64,000 nucleotides of DNA from contig NZ_CP108549.1 in the NCBI RefSeq assembly GCF_036010325.1, positions 7,564,001 to 7,628,000 of the forward strand, in the 5' to 3' direction. Positions 33,361 to 42,999 of the stretch are shown here, piece after piece (within the stretch, counting starts at the first letter, position 1; each line of letters starts with the position of its first letter). The position numbers and the translations under genes were made by a program. The notes beneath the pieces are model-generated. The model saw only the letters and a program-made list of their open reading frames with translations. It searched no databases and was not told the origin of the DNA. The stretch is from Streptomyces sp. NBC_01210 (lineage in GTDB: Bacteria; Actinomycetota; Actinomycetes; Streptomycetales; Streptomycetaceae).

Positions 33361-33617
33361 GCGATACCTGGAAACCGGTGCTCTCGCGGTCCGTCGTCTT
33401 CCGGCACGACCGGGTGCGCGGCGCCGATCTGCTCGTACTGCCCGAGCGCGTGGTCGTGCTCCAGGGCAATGCCGGATCCATCGTGCGGCTCTGCGACGGC
33501 GCACGCGACGTCGACGCGATCGTCGCGGAGCTGGCCGAGCGGCACCCGGGTGCGCCCGTGGCCGATGAAGTTCCCGCTTTTCTGGGGCGGTTGCGCAAGG
33601 AGGGCTGGCTGAAGTGA
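33357..33617 (+). CDS. pqqD: PQQ biosynthesis peptide chaperone PqqD
   Basis: 86 residues with the RRE (RiPP recognition element) fold: a winged helix including LLVLPERVVVLQGNAGSIVRLCDGARDVDAIVAELAERHPG and the closing FLGRLRKEGWL. It binds PqqA and presents it to PqqE. It overlaps pqqC and pqqE at its two ends. Confidence 0.94.
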   Translation: MSDTWKPVLSRSVVFRHDRVRGADLLVLPERVVVLQGNAGSIVRLCDGARDVDAIVAELAERHPGAPVADEVPAFLGRLRKEGWLK

Positions 33618-34771
33618 CGGCTGAAACAACCGCCGAAACAACCGCTGATGCAACCGCCGAGGCAATAGGCCGGCAATCGGCGGAGGTCGATCCGCCGTGG
33701 GCACTGCTCGCCGAGCTCAGCCACGGCTGTCCGCTGCACTGCGCGTACTGCTCCAACCCCGTCGAACTGGTCAGTCGGTCAAATGAGTTGACCACCGCTC
33801 AGTGGTCCGAAGTGTTCCAGCAGGCTGCTGACCTGGGCGTCGTCCAGAGCCATCTCTCGGGAGGTGAACCGCTGCTGCGCCGCGATCTCACCGAGATCGT
33901 CGCCGCGGCCGACGGTGCGGGCATCCATACGCAGCTGGTCACCAGCGGCGTCGGGCTGCACGAGAAGCGACTGGCGGCCCTGATGGCGGCCGGGCTGCGC
34001 AGCGTGCAGCTCTCCGTCCAGCACGCCGAGCCTGTCGCCTCGGAACTCATCGCGGGAGCCCGCTCCTTCGCGGCGAAGGAGCGCGCCGCCCGGCTCGTAG
34101 GGGAGGCGGACCTGCCGCTCGGCCTCAACGTCGTACTCCACCGGGGCAACCTCGCGGCCCTCGACGACCTCGTCGAACTCGGGCTCGCCTGGGGCGCGGA
34201 GCGGATCGAGCTGGCCAACACCCAGTTCTACGGCTGGGCCCTGCGCAACCGCGACGCCCTGCTGCCGGACCGCGAACAGATCGCCGAGGCCCGCGAGTCC
34301 GTCGAGCGGTGGCGCACACGGCTGGCCGGCCGGATGGACCTGGTCTGGGTCGTGCCGGACTACGTCGACGGTACGGCCAAGCCCTGCATGGGCGGCTGGG
34401 GAGCGGTCTCGCTCACCGTCCAGCCGGACGGCACGGTCTATCCGTGCCCGGCCGCCGCCGCGCTGCCCCACCTGGACGCACCCAGCGTCAAGGACCACTC
34501 CCTGGAGTGGATCTGGCGCGAATCCAAGGCCTTCAACATCTACCGCGGCGAGGAGTGGATGCAGGACCCGTGCCGCAGCTGCGAGCTGCGCACCAAGGAC
34601 TTCGGCGGCTGCCGCTGCCAGGCGTACGCCCTCACCGGCGACGCCACACGGACCGATCCGGCCTGCCATCTCTCGCCCGACCACGCGTTCGTACGCGATC
34701 TCGTCGACCGTCCGCGTATGCCCGAAGCCGTCGCGGCCCCCGCGTACGCCTACCGCAAGGAAGGATCATGA
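33614..34771 (+). CDS. pqqE: Radical SAM enzyme PqqE
   Basis: 385 residues. The radical-SAM cluster motif is C39-x3-C43-x2-C46 (HGCPLHCAYC). The SPASM domain supplies further cysteines in KPCMGGWGAVSLTVQPDGTVYPCP and DPCRSCELRTKDFGGCRCQAYA. PqqE joins the Glu and Tyr side chains of PqqA. The first 20 residues are a TAETTAETTADATAEA repeat not needed for the fold. The stop overlaps the start of the GH105 gene (ATGA), the first sign that PQQ and glycosidase genes share a transcript. Confidence 0.95.
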   Translation: MTAETTAETTADATAEAIGRQSAEVDPPWALLAELSHGCPLHCAYCSNPVELVSRSNELTTAQWSEVFQQAADLGVVQSHLSGGEPLLRRDLTEIVAAADGAGIHTQLVTSGVGLHEKRLAALMAAGLRSVQLSVQHAEPVASELIAGARSFAAKERAARLVGEADLPLGLNVVLHRGNLAALDDLVELGLAWGAERIELANTQFYGWALRNRDALLPDREQIAEARESVERWRTRLAGRMDLVWVVPDYVDGTAKPCMGGWGAVSLTVQPDGTVYPCPAAAALPHLDAPSVKDHSLEWIWRESKAFNIYRGEEWMQDPCRSCELRTKDFGGCRCQAYALTGDATRTDPACHLSPDHAFVRDLVDRPRMPEAVAAPAYAYRKEGS

Positions 34772-36342
34772 AGCGATTAACGACTCTGCTGCTGGCGGCC
34801 GCACTCGCGGGCAGCACACTCTCCGCCGTGCCCGCGGCCGCGAACCCCGCCGTACCCGCGGCCGCGAACCCCGCCGCGCCGGCGGCGCCCGTACGGTACG
34901 AGGCCGAGGACGCCGCCATCAGCCTCGGCGTCGTCGAGAGCAACCACGCCGGATTCACCGGCTCCGGATTCGTCAATTACGACAATGCGGCCAACTCTCG
35001 GGTCGAATTCACGGTGGACTCCGCACAGGCCGGAAACGCCACGCTGGGCCTGAGATTCGCCAACGGGACCTCCGCCAACCGGCCCCTCGACATCAGGGTC
35101 AACGGCCGGCTGGTCGCCGACGACCTGGCCTTTCCCACCACCGGCAGCTGGACCGGCTGGCAGACCAGGAACCTCACGGCCGAGCTGAGGGCGGGGACCA
35201 ACACCGTACGAGTGTCCTCAGCCACCACGTCCGGCGGCCCGAATCTCGACTCGCTCACCGTCACCGGCGACGGCTCCGCCGCCACGGACTGGTCGGTCGC
35301 GATGGTCGAGTCCACGATGGCGCGCTACTCCCCGAGCACCATCGGAGGCTGGTCCTACCCGGTCGGGCTGTATCTCTACGGCCAGTACCTCGTCCACCAG
35401 CGCACCCACGACGCCCGCTATCTCACCTACATCAAGAGTTATGTCGACCGCTTCGTCGACGGCAGCGGAAATATCGGACAGAGCTTCAACAACCTCGACA
35501 GCATGCAGGCCGGCAGACTGCTGAACATCCTCCACCACGAAACAGGCCAGGCGCGCTACCAGAAAGCGGCGCAGAAGATCCGGATCCGCCTGAACAGCTA
35601 TCCGCGCACCGCGGACGGAGGATTCTGGCATTCGACATCGGACTCGCGACGCAGCCAACTGTGGGCCGACGGCGTCTACATGGTGAATCCGTTCCTCGTC
35701 GAGTACGGAAAGGAATTCGGCGACTCGGCGTACACGAGCAATGAGACGACCGGACAACTCGCCGTCTACGGCCGCCATCTGCAGGTCGCGAACGGACTGC
35801 TGAAGCACGCCTTCGACGAGTCCCGCGACGCGAGCTGGTCCGATCCGAAGACCGGTCTCGCGCCCGAGCACTGGTGCCGTGCGATCGGCTGGTACTCCAT
35901 GGCGATCGTCAATGTCCTGGACGCCGTACCGGCCGGCCATCCGCGCCGCGCCGAACTCCTCGGCCTGCTGCAGAAGCTCGCCGCCGGTATCGAGAAATAC
36001 CAGGACCCGGCCACCGGCCGCTGGTTCCAGATCGTCGACAAGGGCTCGCAGAGCGACAACTGGACCGAGACCTCCTGCTCCAGCATGTTCACTTTCGCCC
36101 TATCCCGCTCCGCGCAGCAGGGATATGTCGATGCGCACTACGCACAGGTGGCGCAGCGCGGCTACCAGGGTGTGCTGGCGAAGGTCGCACTTGGCGGCGA
36201 CGGCCGCACCGATCTCACCGACATTTCCATCGGGACGAATGTCGGGAACTACAGCTACTACATCAAACGCGACCGGAAGACCAATGACTTCCACGGTCTC
36301 GGCGCCTTTCTCATCATGAACGAACAACTCCGGGCGAGGTGA
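34768..36342 (+). CDS. Secreted GH105-type unsaturated uronyl hydrolase with CBM35 module
   Basis: 524 residues. Signal peptide MKRLTTLLLAAALAGSTLSA; a CBM35-like module at about residues 44-170 (RYEAEDAAISLGVVESNHAG, FTGSGFVNYDNA, NTVRVSSATTSGGPNLDSL); then an (alpha/alpha)6 barrel of GH105/GH88 type. FWHSTSDSRRSQLWADGVYMVNPFLVEYG carries the Asp expected to hydrate the substrate, and HWCRAIGWYSMAIVNVLD is the second signature. Family members remove 4,5-unsaturated galacturonyl residues from rhamnogalacturonan fragments made by lyases. Its ATG overlaps the pqqE stop; AAGGAAGG is the ribosome site. Confidence 0.9.
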   Translation: MKRLTTLLLAAALAGSTLSAVPAAANPAVPAAANPAAPAAPVRYEAEDAAISLGVVESNHAGFTGSGFVNYDNAANSRVEFTVDSAQAGNATLGLRFANGTSANRPLDIRVNGRLVADDLAFPTTGSWTGWQTRNLTAELRAGTNTVRVSSATTSGGPNLDSLTVTGDGSAATDWSVAMVESTMARYSPSTIGGWSYPVGLYLYGQYLVHQRTHDARYLTYIKSYVDRFVDGSGNIGQSFNNLDSMQAGRLLNILHHETGQARYQKAAQKIRIRLNSYPRTADGGFWHSTSDSRRSQLWADGVYMVNPFLVEYGKEFGDSAYTSNETTGQLAVYGRHLQVANGLLKHAFDESRDASWSDPKTGLAPEHWCRAIGWYSMAIVNVLDAVPAGHPRRAELLGLLQKLAAGIEKYQDPATGRWFQIVDKGSQSDNWTETSCSSMFTFALSRSAQQGYVDAHYAQVAQRGYQGVLAKVALGGDGRTDLTDISIGTNVGNYSYYIKRDRKTNDFHGLGAFLIMNEQLRAR

Positions 36343-37124
36343 GGGAAATGACCGCATCCCGAAGAGCGATACTCGGCGCGGCACTCGGCGGTGCCGCAGC
36401 CGCGGGACTGCCCGCGACCCCGGCGAGCGCCGCAAACTGGCAGCTGCGCTGGTCGCCTTCCGCGAGCAGCGACAAGCTCAAGGCCTTCGAGACGATCGAG
36501 GACGACCGGGCGCACTCCCATCCGGCCGGCGCGCCGCATATCTTCGCCGAGGGCGACAACTTCCGGTTCAACATGCACACGGTGGACCGGGACACCAGCA
36601 CCGACCGGCAGCGCCACGAGGTGACAGGCCTGCGCAACGGCAGTTCCTACCTCCAGTGGAAGTCCGGCCAGACCTGGCGGGTCACGTACTCGATGTACCT
36701 CCCGAGCACGCTGAAGGCGACCACCAGCTTCACGCACATCATGCAGATGAAGCAGCCGGGCGCGGGCTCCTCGCCGATCGTCGTGCAGTCGCTGCGTCGC
36801 GTGAACGGTGTGCAGACCATCGAGCTCAAGGTCATCGAGGGCGACGTCCTGATCGGCCGTACGAACCTCGAGCCATTGCACAACAAGTGGACCGACGTCG
36901 ACTTCCAGATCAAGATCGGCAACGGTACGTCCGGCTCCGTCCGCTGGATCCTCAAGAGCGGTGGCGCCACGGTGATCGACAAGTCGAAGTCCGGCGTCGA
37001 CACCTTCCTCGCGGACCGGGTGCGCCCCAAGTGGGGCATCTACCGCTCCCTGGGCGACAGTTCGGGCTCGCTGCAGAACTGCCACATGCTCCTCACCCAT
37101 ATGCGCGGCTACCAGCTCGTCTGA
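36339..37124 (+). CDS. Tat-exported jelly-roll protein, probable polysaccharide lyase-like
   Basis: 261 residues from GTG 36339, which overlaps the preceding stop; ATG 36348 is the alternative. The Tat signal reads SRRAILGAALGGAAAAGLPATPASA. The mature protein is beta-rich: DRAHSHPAGAPHIFAEGDNFRFNMHTVDRD, GQTWRVTYSMYLPSTL, FTHIMQMKQPG, VDFQIKIGNGTSGSVRWIL. This resembles heparin-lyase-I/glucuronan-lyase-type concanavalin folds, but catalytic residues cannot be assigned with certainty. Its place between a GH105 and a GH28 gene suits a lyase that generates unsaturated ends. Confidence 0.7.
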   Translation: MREMTASRRAILGAALGGAAAAGLPATPASAANWQLRWSPSASSDKLKAFETIEDDRAHSHPAGAPHIFAEGDNFRFNMHTVDRDTSTDRQRHEVTGLRNGSSYLQWKSGQTWRVTYSMYLPSTLKATTSFTHIMQMKQPGAGSSPIVVQSLRRVNGVQTIELKVIEGDVLIGRTNLEPLHNKWTDVDFQIKIGNGTSGSVRWILKSGGATVIDKSKSGVDTFLADRVRPKWGIYRSLGDSSGSLQNCHMLLTHMRGYQLV

Positions 37125-37137
37125 GGAGGACGACGAC

Positions 37138-39090
37138 ATGAAGAGCTTACGGAGAACCGCCGCCATCGCCCTACTGGGTTTCGCGGTAGCGCTGGGCATC
37201 GCCCAGCCGCCGGCCGGGGCCGAGCTGCCCGCATCAACCCCACTCGCCGCCCCCGCGGCGGCAGCGGCACCCGCACCCGCTGCCGCCGAGTTCAACGTCC
37301 GTGACTACGGCGCGGTCGGCAACGGCTCCACCAACGACACCGCCGCCATCAACAAGGCCATCACGGCCGCCAATACGGCAGGCGGCGGCATCGTCCGCTT
37401 CCCCTCGGGGACGTACGAGTCGAAGAACACGATCAGGATGAAAAGCAATGTCACCCTGCAGTTGGACGCCGGGTCGACGATCAGCGGCAACGCCGCGGAC
37501 ACCTACGACCCGCCCGAGTCGAACCAGTGGGACGACTACCAGGACTACGGTCACAGTCACTTCCACAACGCCATGATCTACGGCGACAACCTCACCAACA
37601 TCGGCTTCACCGGCTCCGGTGTCATCGACGGCGACGGCGCGCTGATCACCGGCAACCCGAAGTCGGGCGAGGCCGACAAGATCATCTCGCTGACCCGCTG
37701 CAAGAACCTCACCCTCAGCGGGATCACCCTGCGCGAGGGCGGCCACTTCGCGGCGCTCCTCAACAACTGCGACAACGTCGTCTCCGACCGCCTCACCATC
37801 GACACAGCGATGGACCGCGACGGCTGGAACATCATCTCCACCACCAACGTCAAGATCACAGGCGCCCATCTCGAGGCCAACGACGACGCGCTCGCCTTCA
37901 AGAGCGACTACGCGCTCGGCGCCAAGCTCAACAACGGACATGTCACCGTCACCGACTCCTATCTCTCCGCCGGCTGCTGCAACGCGCTGATGTTCGGCTC
38001 CGAGACCTGCGGCGACTTCACCGACTACAACTTCGAGCGGATCACCATCAAGGGCTCCGACAAGTCCGGCCTCGGCCTGGTCTCCATGGACGGCGCGAAG
38101 ATCTCCGACGTCCACTACAAGGACATCACCATGACCGATGTCCGCTCGCCGATCATGCAGAAAGTCGGTACGAGAAAACGGTGCGGGAACAACCCCGGCG
38201 TCGGTTCCATCAGCAACATCACGTACACCAACATCAAGGCGACCGGCACCACGCCGTCCTTCTCGCCGACCCTGTGGGGCGAGTCCGGCAGCGGCCGTAT
38301 CCACGACATCACCTTCAACAACGTCGACATCACCGTGCCCGGCGGCAACGGCACCATGTCCACCGACCCGCCGAGCAACGACCCGAAGGACTACAACCCC
38401 AAGGCCATCGGCACCCGACCCGCCTACGGCTGGTACATCCGTAACGCCGACAACATCCGTTTCACCGACAGCGAGGTGCGGTTCGCCTCCAACGACGGCA
38501 GGCCCGCCGTCATCGCCAACAACAGCACCGGCATCCGCTTCGACCGCTTCACCGCCCAGCGCGGCAGCAGCAGCCCATCCGACCTGCTGTTCCAGACGGT
38601 CAACGGCTATTGCGTCGTGGGCAGCAGCAACACCGGCGGCGGTGCGCTGCGGGTCAGCCAGACCGGCTCCAGCCAGAACTGCGACGGCGGCGGCCCCGCG
38701 CCCACCGCCCGCTACGAGGCCGAGAACGCCACATACTCCGCGGGATCGACCGTCGACTCCGACCACGCCGGCTTCAGCGGCACGGGCTTCGTCAACACCC
38801 CCAACGCGGCAGGCGCATACGTGGAGTGGACAGTGAACGCCACCGCCGCAGGCAGCGCCGATCTCGTTCTCGCCTACGCCAACGGCACCACCACCGCCCG
38901 TCCGATGGACATCGCCGTCAACGGCGTCACCGTCGCGGCCGCATCGCCCTTCCCAGGCACGGGCGCCTGGACCACCTGGCGCACCCTCACCCTGCCCGTC
39001 GCGCTCAAGGCGGGTGCCAACACCGTCCGCGCCACCGCCACCAGCGCCAACGGCGCACCCAACATCGACTATCTGGACGGCCCGGCATGA
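37138..39090 (+). CDS. Secreted GH28-type polygalacturonase-like beta-helix enzyme with CBM35
   Basis: 650 residues. Signal peptide (AAIALLGFAVALGIAQPPAGA), then FNVRDYGAVGNGSTNDTAAINKAI (pectate-lyase-3/GH28 opening) and a right-handed beta-helix with ANDDALAFKSDYALG, the D-D pair expected of GH28 catalysis, and NALMFGSETCGD. A CBM35 module occupies about the last 130 residues (RYEAENATYSAGSTVDSDHAG to GAPNIDYLDGPA). It should cut galacturonan or rhamnogalacturonan backbones. GAGGAGG precedes its start; its stop overlaps the next gene (ATGA). Confidence 0.88.
   Translation: MKSLRRTAAIALLGFAVALGIAQPPAGAELPASTPLAAPAAAAAPAPAAAEFNVRDYGAVGNGSTNDTAAINKAITAANTAGGGIVRFPSGTYESKNTIRMKSNVTLQLDAGSTISGNAADTYDPPESNQWDDYQDYGHSHFHNAMIYGDNLTNIGFTGSGVIDGDGALITGNPKSGEADKIISLTRCKNLTLSGITLREGGHFAALLNNCDNVVSDRLTIDTAMDRDGWNIISTTNVKITGAHLEANDDALAFKSDYALGAKLNNGHVTVTDSYLSAGCCNALMFGSETCGDFTDYNFERITIKGSDKSGLGLVSMDGAKISDVHYKDITMTDVRSPIMQKVGTRKRCGNNPGVGSISNITYTNIKATGTTPSFSPTLWGESGSGRIHDITFNNVDITVPGGNGTMSTDPPSNDPKDYNPKAIGTRPAYGWYIRNADNIRFTDSEVRFASNDGRPAVIANNSTGIRFDRFTAQRGSSSPSDLLFQTVNGYCVVGSSNTGGGALRVSQTGSSQNCDGGGPAPTARYEAENATYSAGSTVDSDHAGFSGTGFVNTPNAAGAYVEWTVNATAAGSADLVLAYANGTTTARPMDIAVNGVTVAAASPFPGTGAWTTWRTLTLPVALKAGANTVRATATSANGAPNIDYLDGPA
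38700..39085 (+). repeat. CBM35 coding repeat, copy 1 (in the GH28 gene)
   Basis: Encodes RYEAENATYSAGSTVDSDH to NGAPNIDYLD. At DNA and protein level it is a close relative of 40880-41260 and 42615-42990, pointing to recent duplication or gene conversion within the operon. Confidence 0.85.
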
Positions 39091-41264
39091 CCAGACGCCT
39101 CTGGGCGCGTCTGGTGCTGGTGGGCGCGCTGCTGCTCGGCGCGCTCACCCTGCCGGGACCCGCCCGCGCCGATCTGCAGCACCCGCGCCAGGACTTCCTG
39201 CGCTCCTCCGTCGGCGGACTCTTCCTGCACTGGGGCCAGCGGACCGCCCCCTCGCACAACAGCTGCAGCCAGTGGGAGACCGATGTCACGGGTGGCGGCT
39301 GGACCCCCGACTACTGGGTCCAGGAAGCGCAGAAGCTGCACACCCAGTACCTGGTGCTCGCCACCTTCCACAGCCGCCTCGGTTACGCCCGCCCCTGGCC
39401 GTCCAAGATCCCCGGCAGCTGCAGTACGAAGCGGGATTTCCTCGGTGAACTGATCACCGCGGCCAAGGCCAAGGGTCTCAAGACCATCCTGTACATGACC
39501 GACGACCCGCAGTGGCACAACGAGGGGGGCCATGAGTGGCTCGACTCGGCCGGCTACTCCGCGTACAAGGGACGCAATGTCGATCTGACCGGCCGGGGCG
39601 GCTTCGGGGAGTTCAGTTACGACAACTTCTTCGAGGTCATGGACCGCTATCCGGAGCTCGGCGGCTTCTGGATCGACAACGACAACGCGTACTGGGAGAG
39701 CCACAACCTCTACGCGCAGGTGTACCAGAAGCGCCCCAACTACACGATCAGCAACAACAACGAAGACACGCCGATCATGGACATGATCGGCAATGAGCAG
39801 AAGACCGGGATGAGCCCGTCCTACGACTACCCGCAGGCGGTCTACACCGCGGGGCCCCGGCTCACCGAGGCCGACTTCAAGCTCCCCTCCACCGGATCCT
39901 GGTGGTACACCGGCTCCGATCCCGCGGTCGACCGAAAACTCACCCTCGGCCGGCTCATCACCAACGCCGGATCGTCGGTGAAGGCGCTGATGGCCGAGAC
40001 CGCCATGCTCAACGGCAAACTCCCCGCCAACCAGGTCGCGTTCAACAACTTCGCCAAGGGTTATCTCGACGCCATCGGCGAATCGCTGCACGGCACTGAG
40101 GGCGGCGGCTATATGTACGGCGGCCTCGCTCCCGGGTTCTGGAACGACGGCGCGCACGGCGTCACCACCGTCAGCAGGACCGACCCCGACAAGCACTACA
40201 TCCATGTGCTGACCCCGCCGTCCACATCGACCCTGCGGCTGCGGGACAACGGCTACCGGGTGACCAGGGTGACCAACCTCCGTACCGGCGCGCCCATCGC
40301 GTACAGCCAGCGCGGCGGCACGCTCAGCCTCAGCGGGCTCGGCGGCTGGGACATGTACGACACCGTCTTCAAGGTCACCACCGGCGGCCGCGAAGGGATC
40401 ATTCCCGCCTCCTCGTACACGATGAGCGCCGGCGCGTCGGCGAGCGGGCACGGCGCCGCAGCCGCGGCGGACGGCGACTACCGCACCTACTGGGACAGCA
40501 ACAAGACCACACCGGTGTCGCTGAACTTTGACCTCGGCTCGGCCGGGCGGGTGCAGTACCTCGGTGTCAACCAGCGTGAGGACTCGGTGAGTTACGCACG
40601 TTCCGGCACCGAACAGTCCGCGCGGATCCGGGACTACCGGGTGTACATGAGCAGTGACGGCACCAACTGGGGGAGTCCGGTCAAGACCGGCACCCTGCCC
40701 AGCCGGCGCGGCGTCGCCGTCATCGACCTCCCCGCGACAACCACCCGCCATGTCCGGCTCGAAGTGGTCAACACCCATGCGGCATCGAGCGATTCGACCC
40801 GTTACAAGCGGCTACGGATCGACGAGGCGTGGATCGGCAGCGCGTACGCGGCCGGCGGCAGTACGACTCCGACGCCGAACCGCTACGAGGCCGAGAACGC
40901 CGTCTACTCGGCGGGCTCGACGGTCGACTCGGACCACCCCGGCTACACCGGAACCGGCTTCGTCAACACACCGAACGCGGTCGGCGCCTCCGTGGAGTGG
41001 ACGGTCGAGTCGGCGACCGCCCGCACCGCCTCGATCGCGATCCGCTACGCCAACGGCTCCACCGAGGGCCGCCCGCTGGACATCGCCGTCAACGGCGCGG
41101 TCGTCTCCGCGAACCGGGCCTTCAACGGCACCGGCGCCTGGACCACCTGGGCCGACTCGACCCTCACCGTCCCGCTCACCGCCGGAGCCAACTCGGTACG
41201 CGTCACCGCCACCACCGCGAGCGGCGCACCCAACCTCGACCACCTCGATGTGGAGGCGCCATGA
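39087..41264 (+). CDS. Secreted GH29-like alpha-L-fucosidase with F5/8C and CBM35 modules
   Basis: 725 residues. Signal peptide LVLVGALLLGALTLPGPARA; an N-terminal barrel with SVGGLFLHWGQRTAP, YLVLATFHSRLGY and GGFWIDNDNAYWE, where Asp197 is placed like the GH29 nucleophile. A discoidin-like (F5/8C, CBM32) module lies near 450-590 (ASGHGAAAAADGDYRTYWDSN) and a CBM35 at the C-terminus. Some GH29 hallmarks are weak, so specificity (fucose versus a related sugar) is open. Overlaps both neighbours by ATGA. Confidence 0.8.
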   Translation: MTRRLWARLVLVGALLLGALTLPGPARADLQHPRQDFLRSSVGGLFLHWGQRTAPSHNSCSQWETDVTGGGWTPDYWVQEAQKLHTQYLVLATFHSRLGYARPWPSKIPGSCSTKRDFLGELITAAKAKGLKTILYMTDDPQWHNEGGHEWLDSAGYSAYKGRNVDLTGRGGFGEFSYDNFFEVMDRYPELGGFWIDNDNAYWESHNLYAQVYQKRPNYTISNNNEDTPIMDMIGNEQKTGMSPSYDYPQAVYTAGPRLTEADFKLPSTGSWWYTGSDPAVDRKLTLGRLITNAGSSVKALMAETAMLNGKLPANQVAFNNFAKGYLDAIGESLHGTEGGGYMYGGLAPGFWNDGAHGVTTVSRTDPDKHYIHVLTPPSTSTLRLRDNGYRVTRVTNLRTGAPIAYSQRGGTLSLSGLGGWDMYDTVFKVTTGGREGIIPASSYTMSAGASASGHGAAAAADGDYRTYWDSNKTTPVSLNFDLGSAGRVQYLGVNQREDSVSYARSGTEQSARIRDYRVYMSSDGTNWGSPVKTGTLPSRRGVAVIDLPATTTRHVRLEVVNTHAASSDSTRYKRLRIDEAWIGSAYAAGGSTTPTPNRYEAENAVYSAGSTVDSDHPGYTGTGFVNTPNAVGASVEWTVESATARTASIAIRYANGSTEGRPLDIAVNGAVVSANRAFNGTGAWTTWADSTLTVPLTAGANSVRVTATTASGAPNLDHLDVEAP
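40880..41260 (+). repeat. CBM35 coding repeat, copy 2 (in the GH29 gene)
   Basis: Encodes RYEAENAVYSAGSTVDSDHPG to SGAPNLDHLDV. Long stretches match copy 3, such as the segment coding for VVSANRAFNGTG. Confidence 0.85.
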
Positions 41265-42994
41265 GATCGCCGAGATCGCTCAGAGCAGTGCTGGTCGCGG
41301 CGCTCGCGCTACCGCTCGCCGCCGGACTGACGGCAGCCCCGCCACCGGCCGCCGCCTCGGACAACGGACTGTCCGTCCGTCCCGCCATGGGCTGGTCCAG
41401 CTGGAGCTTCGTACGCCGCCAGCCCACCGAGGCCAAGCTGAAGGCCCAGGCCGACGCCCTGGTCAGCAGTGGTCTCAAGGACCACGGCTACGTCTACATC
41501 AACCTCGACGACTTCTACCAGAAGTGTGACTCCAACGGCTTTGTCGTCGACCAGTACGGGCGCTGGGCCGTCGACGAGGCGAAGTTCCCGTCCGGCATCA
41601 AGGCACTGGTGGACCACATCCACTCCAAGGGCCTGAAGTTCGGCTTCTACGTCACTCCCGGCATCGCCAAGAACGCCGTCACCAGGAACACCCCCGTCGA
41701 AGGGACCTCGTACCACGCCAAGGACATCGCCGACACGTCCAAGCAGGAGAAGAACTACAACTGCAAAAACATGTACTACATCGACTACAGCAAGCCGGGT
41801 TCCCAGGAGTTCGTGAACTCCTGGGCCCGTCAGTTCGCTTCCTGGGGAGTCGACTACCTCAAGATCGACGGCGTCGGCAGCCATGACATCCCCGACGTCC
41901 GCGCCTGGGACAAGGCACTGCGCGCCTCCGGCCGTCCCATCAACTACGCCCTCTCCAACAACCTCGCCATCGCCGATGCGCCCACCTGGCGACAGCTCGC
42001 CAACAGCTGGCGCACCCAGGGCGATGTCGAGTGCTACTGCGGTCCAGGCCCCAACGGCAGCGGCTTCCCGCTCACCGACTGGAACCATGTGACCTCCCGC
42101 TTCACCTCGGCGGCGAACTGGCAGCAGTACGCGGGACCCGGCGGCTGGAACGACCTGGACTCGCTGGAGATCGGCAACGGCGACCAGGTCGGCCTCAACG
42201 CCGACCAGCGGCGCTCCCACATGACGCTGTGGGCGATGGCCACGTCCCCGCTGCTGCTCGGCACCGACCTCACCGCGCTCAACGCCACCGACAAGGCGAT
42301 GCTGACGAACGACCGGCTGATCGCGGTCAACCAGGACGGTATCGCCGCCAAACGGATCGTCAACTCCAGTCCCAAGCAGGTCTGGAGCAAGCGCGAGTCC
42401 AATGGCGACTACATCGTCGCGCTCTTCAACACCGGCACCTCCGGCAACCAGACCCTCAGCGTGAACTGGTCCCAGGTCGGCTTCTCCGGCGCTGCGGCCG
42501 TGACCGACCTCTGGTCCGGCCAGAGCGGCGGCACGGTCAGCGGCTCCTACAGCGTCACGCTGCGGCCGGGGGAGACCCGGCTGATTCGGGCCACCCCGCA
42601 GTCGGGCACCACCGTGCGCTACGAGGCCGAGAACGCTTCGTACAGCGCGGGATCGACCGTCGACACCGACCACCGCGGCTTCAGCGGCACGGGCTTCGTC
42701 AACACGCCCAACGCCGCGGACGCGTATGTGGAGTGGACTGTCGAATCGGCGACCGCCCGGGATGCCGCACTGAGCATCCGCTACGCCAACGGCACCACCG
42801 CGGGACGCCCCATGGACGTGTCCGTCAATGGCGCGGTCGTGTCCGCGAACCGGGCCTTCAACGGCACGGGCTCCTGGACCACCTGGGCCGATTCCACCCT
42901 GAACGTCCCGCTCAAGGCAGGTTCCAACACCGTACGCGTCACCGCCACCACAGCGAACGGCGCACCCAACATCGACTACCTCGACAGGGGATAA
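41261..42994 (+). CDS. Secreted GH27 alpha-galactosidase-type enzyme with CBM35
   Basis: 577 residues. Signal peptide, then the GH27 barrel: RPAMGWSSWSFVRRQPTEAKL, GYVYINLDDFYQ, FPSGIKALVDHIHSKGLKFGFYVTPG, VDYLKIDGVG (Asp203 nucleophile), GPGGWNDLDSLEIGNG and MTLWAMATSPLLLGTDL, all family landmarks. A greek-key beta domain follows, then a CBM35 (RYEAENASYSAGSTVDTDHRG). Family activities are alpha-galactosidase and beta-L-arabinopyranosidase. Inserted Cys-rich loops (EKNYNCKNMYY; DVECYCGPG) differ from the simplest members. Confidence 0.9.
   Translation: MRSPRSLRAVLVAALALPLAAGLTAAPPPAAASDNGLSVRPAMGWSSWSFVRRQPTEAKLKAQADALVSSGLKDHGYVYINLDDFYQKCDSNGFVVDQYGRWAVDEAKFPSGIKALVDHIHSKGLKFGFYVTPGIAKNAVTRNTPVEGTSYHAKDIADTSKQEKNYNCKNMYYIDYSKPGSQEFVNSWARQFASWGVDYLKIDGVGSHDIPDVRAWDKALRASGRPINYALSNNLAIADAPTWRQLANSWRTQGDVECYCGPGPNGSGFPLTDWNHVTSRFTSAANWQQYAGPGGWNDLDSLEIGNGDQVGLNADQRRSHMTLWAMATSPLLLGTDLTALNATDKAMLTNDRLIAVNQDGIAAKRIVNSSPKQVWSKRESNGDYIVALFNTGTSGNQTLSVNWSQVGFSGAAAVTDLWSGQSGGTVSGSYSVTLRPGETRLIRATPQSGTTVRYEAENASYSAGSTVDTDHRGFSGTGFVNTPNAADAYVEWTVESATARDAALSIRYANGTTAGRPMDVSVNGAVVSANRAFNGTGSWTTWADSTLNVPLKAGSNTVRVTATTANGAPNIDYLDRG
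42615..42990 (+). repeat. CBM35 coding repeat, copy 3 (in the GH27 gene)
   Basis: Encodes RYEAENASYSAGSTVDTDHRG to GAPNIDYLDRG. The CBM35 of the GH105 gene (34900-35270) is more divergent and N-terminal rather than C-terminal. Confidence 0.85.
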
Positions 42995-42999
42995 CAGAC

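Noticed and set aside
37234..38766. A 510-residue minus-strand protein opposite the GH28 gene
   Set aside because: Its composition (Val/Gly/Asp/Arg-rich) is the usual shadow of a high-GC gene on the other strand; no family features.
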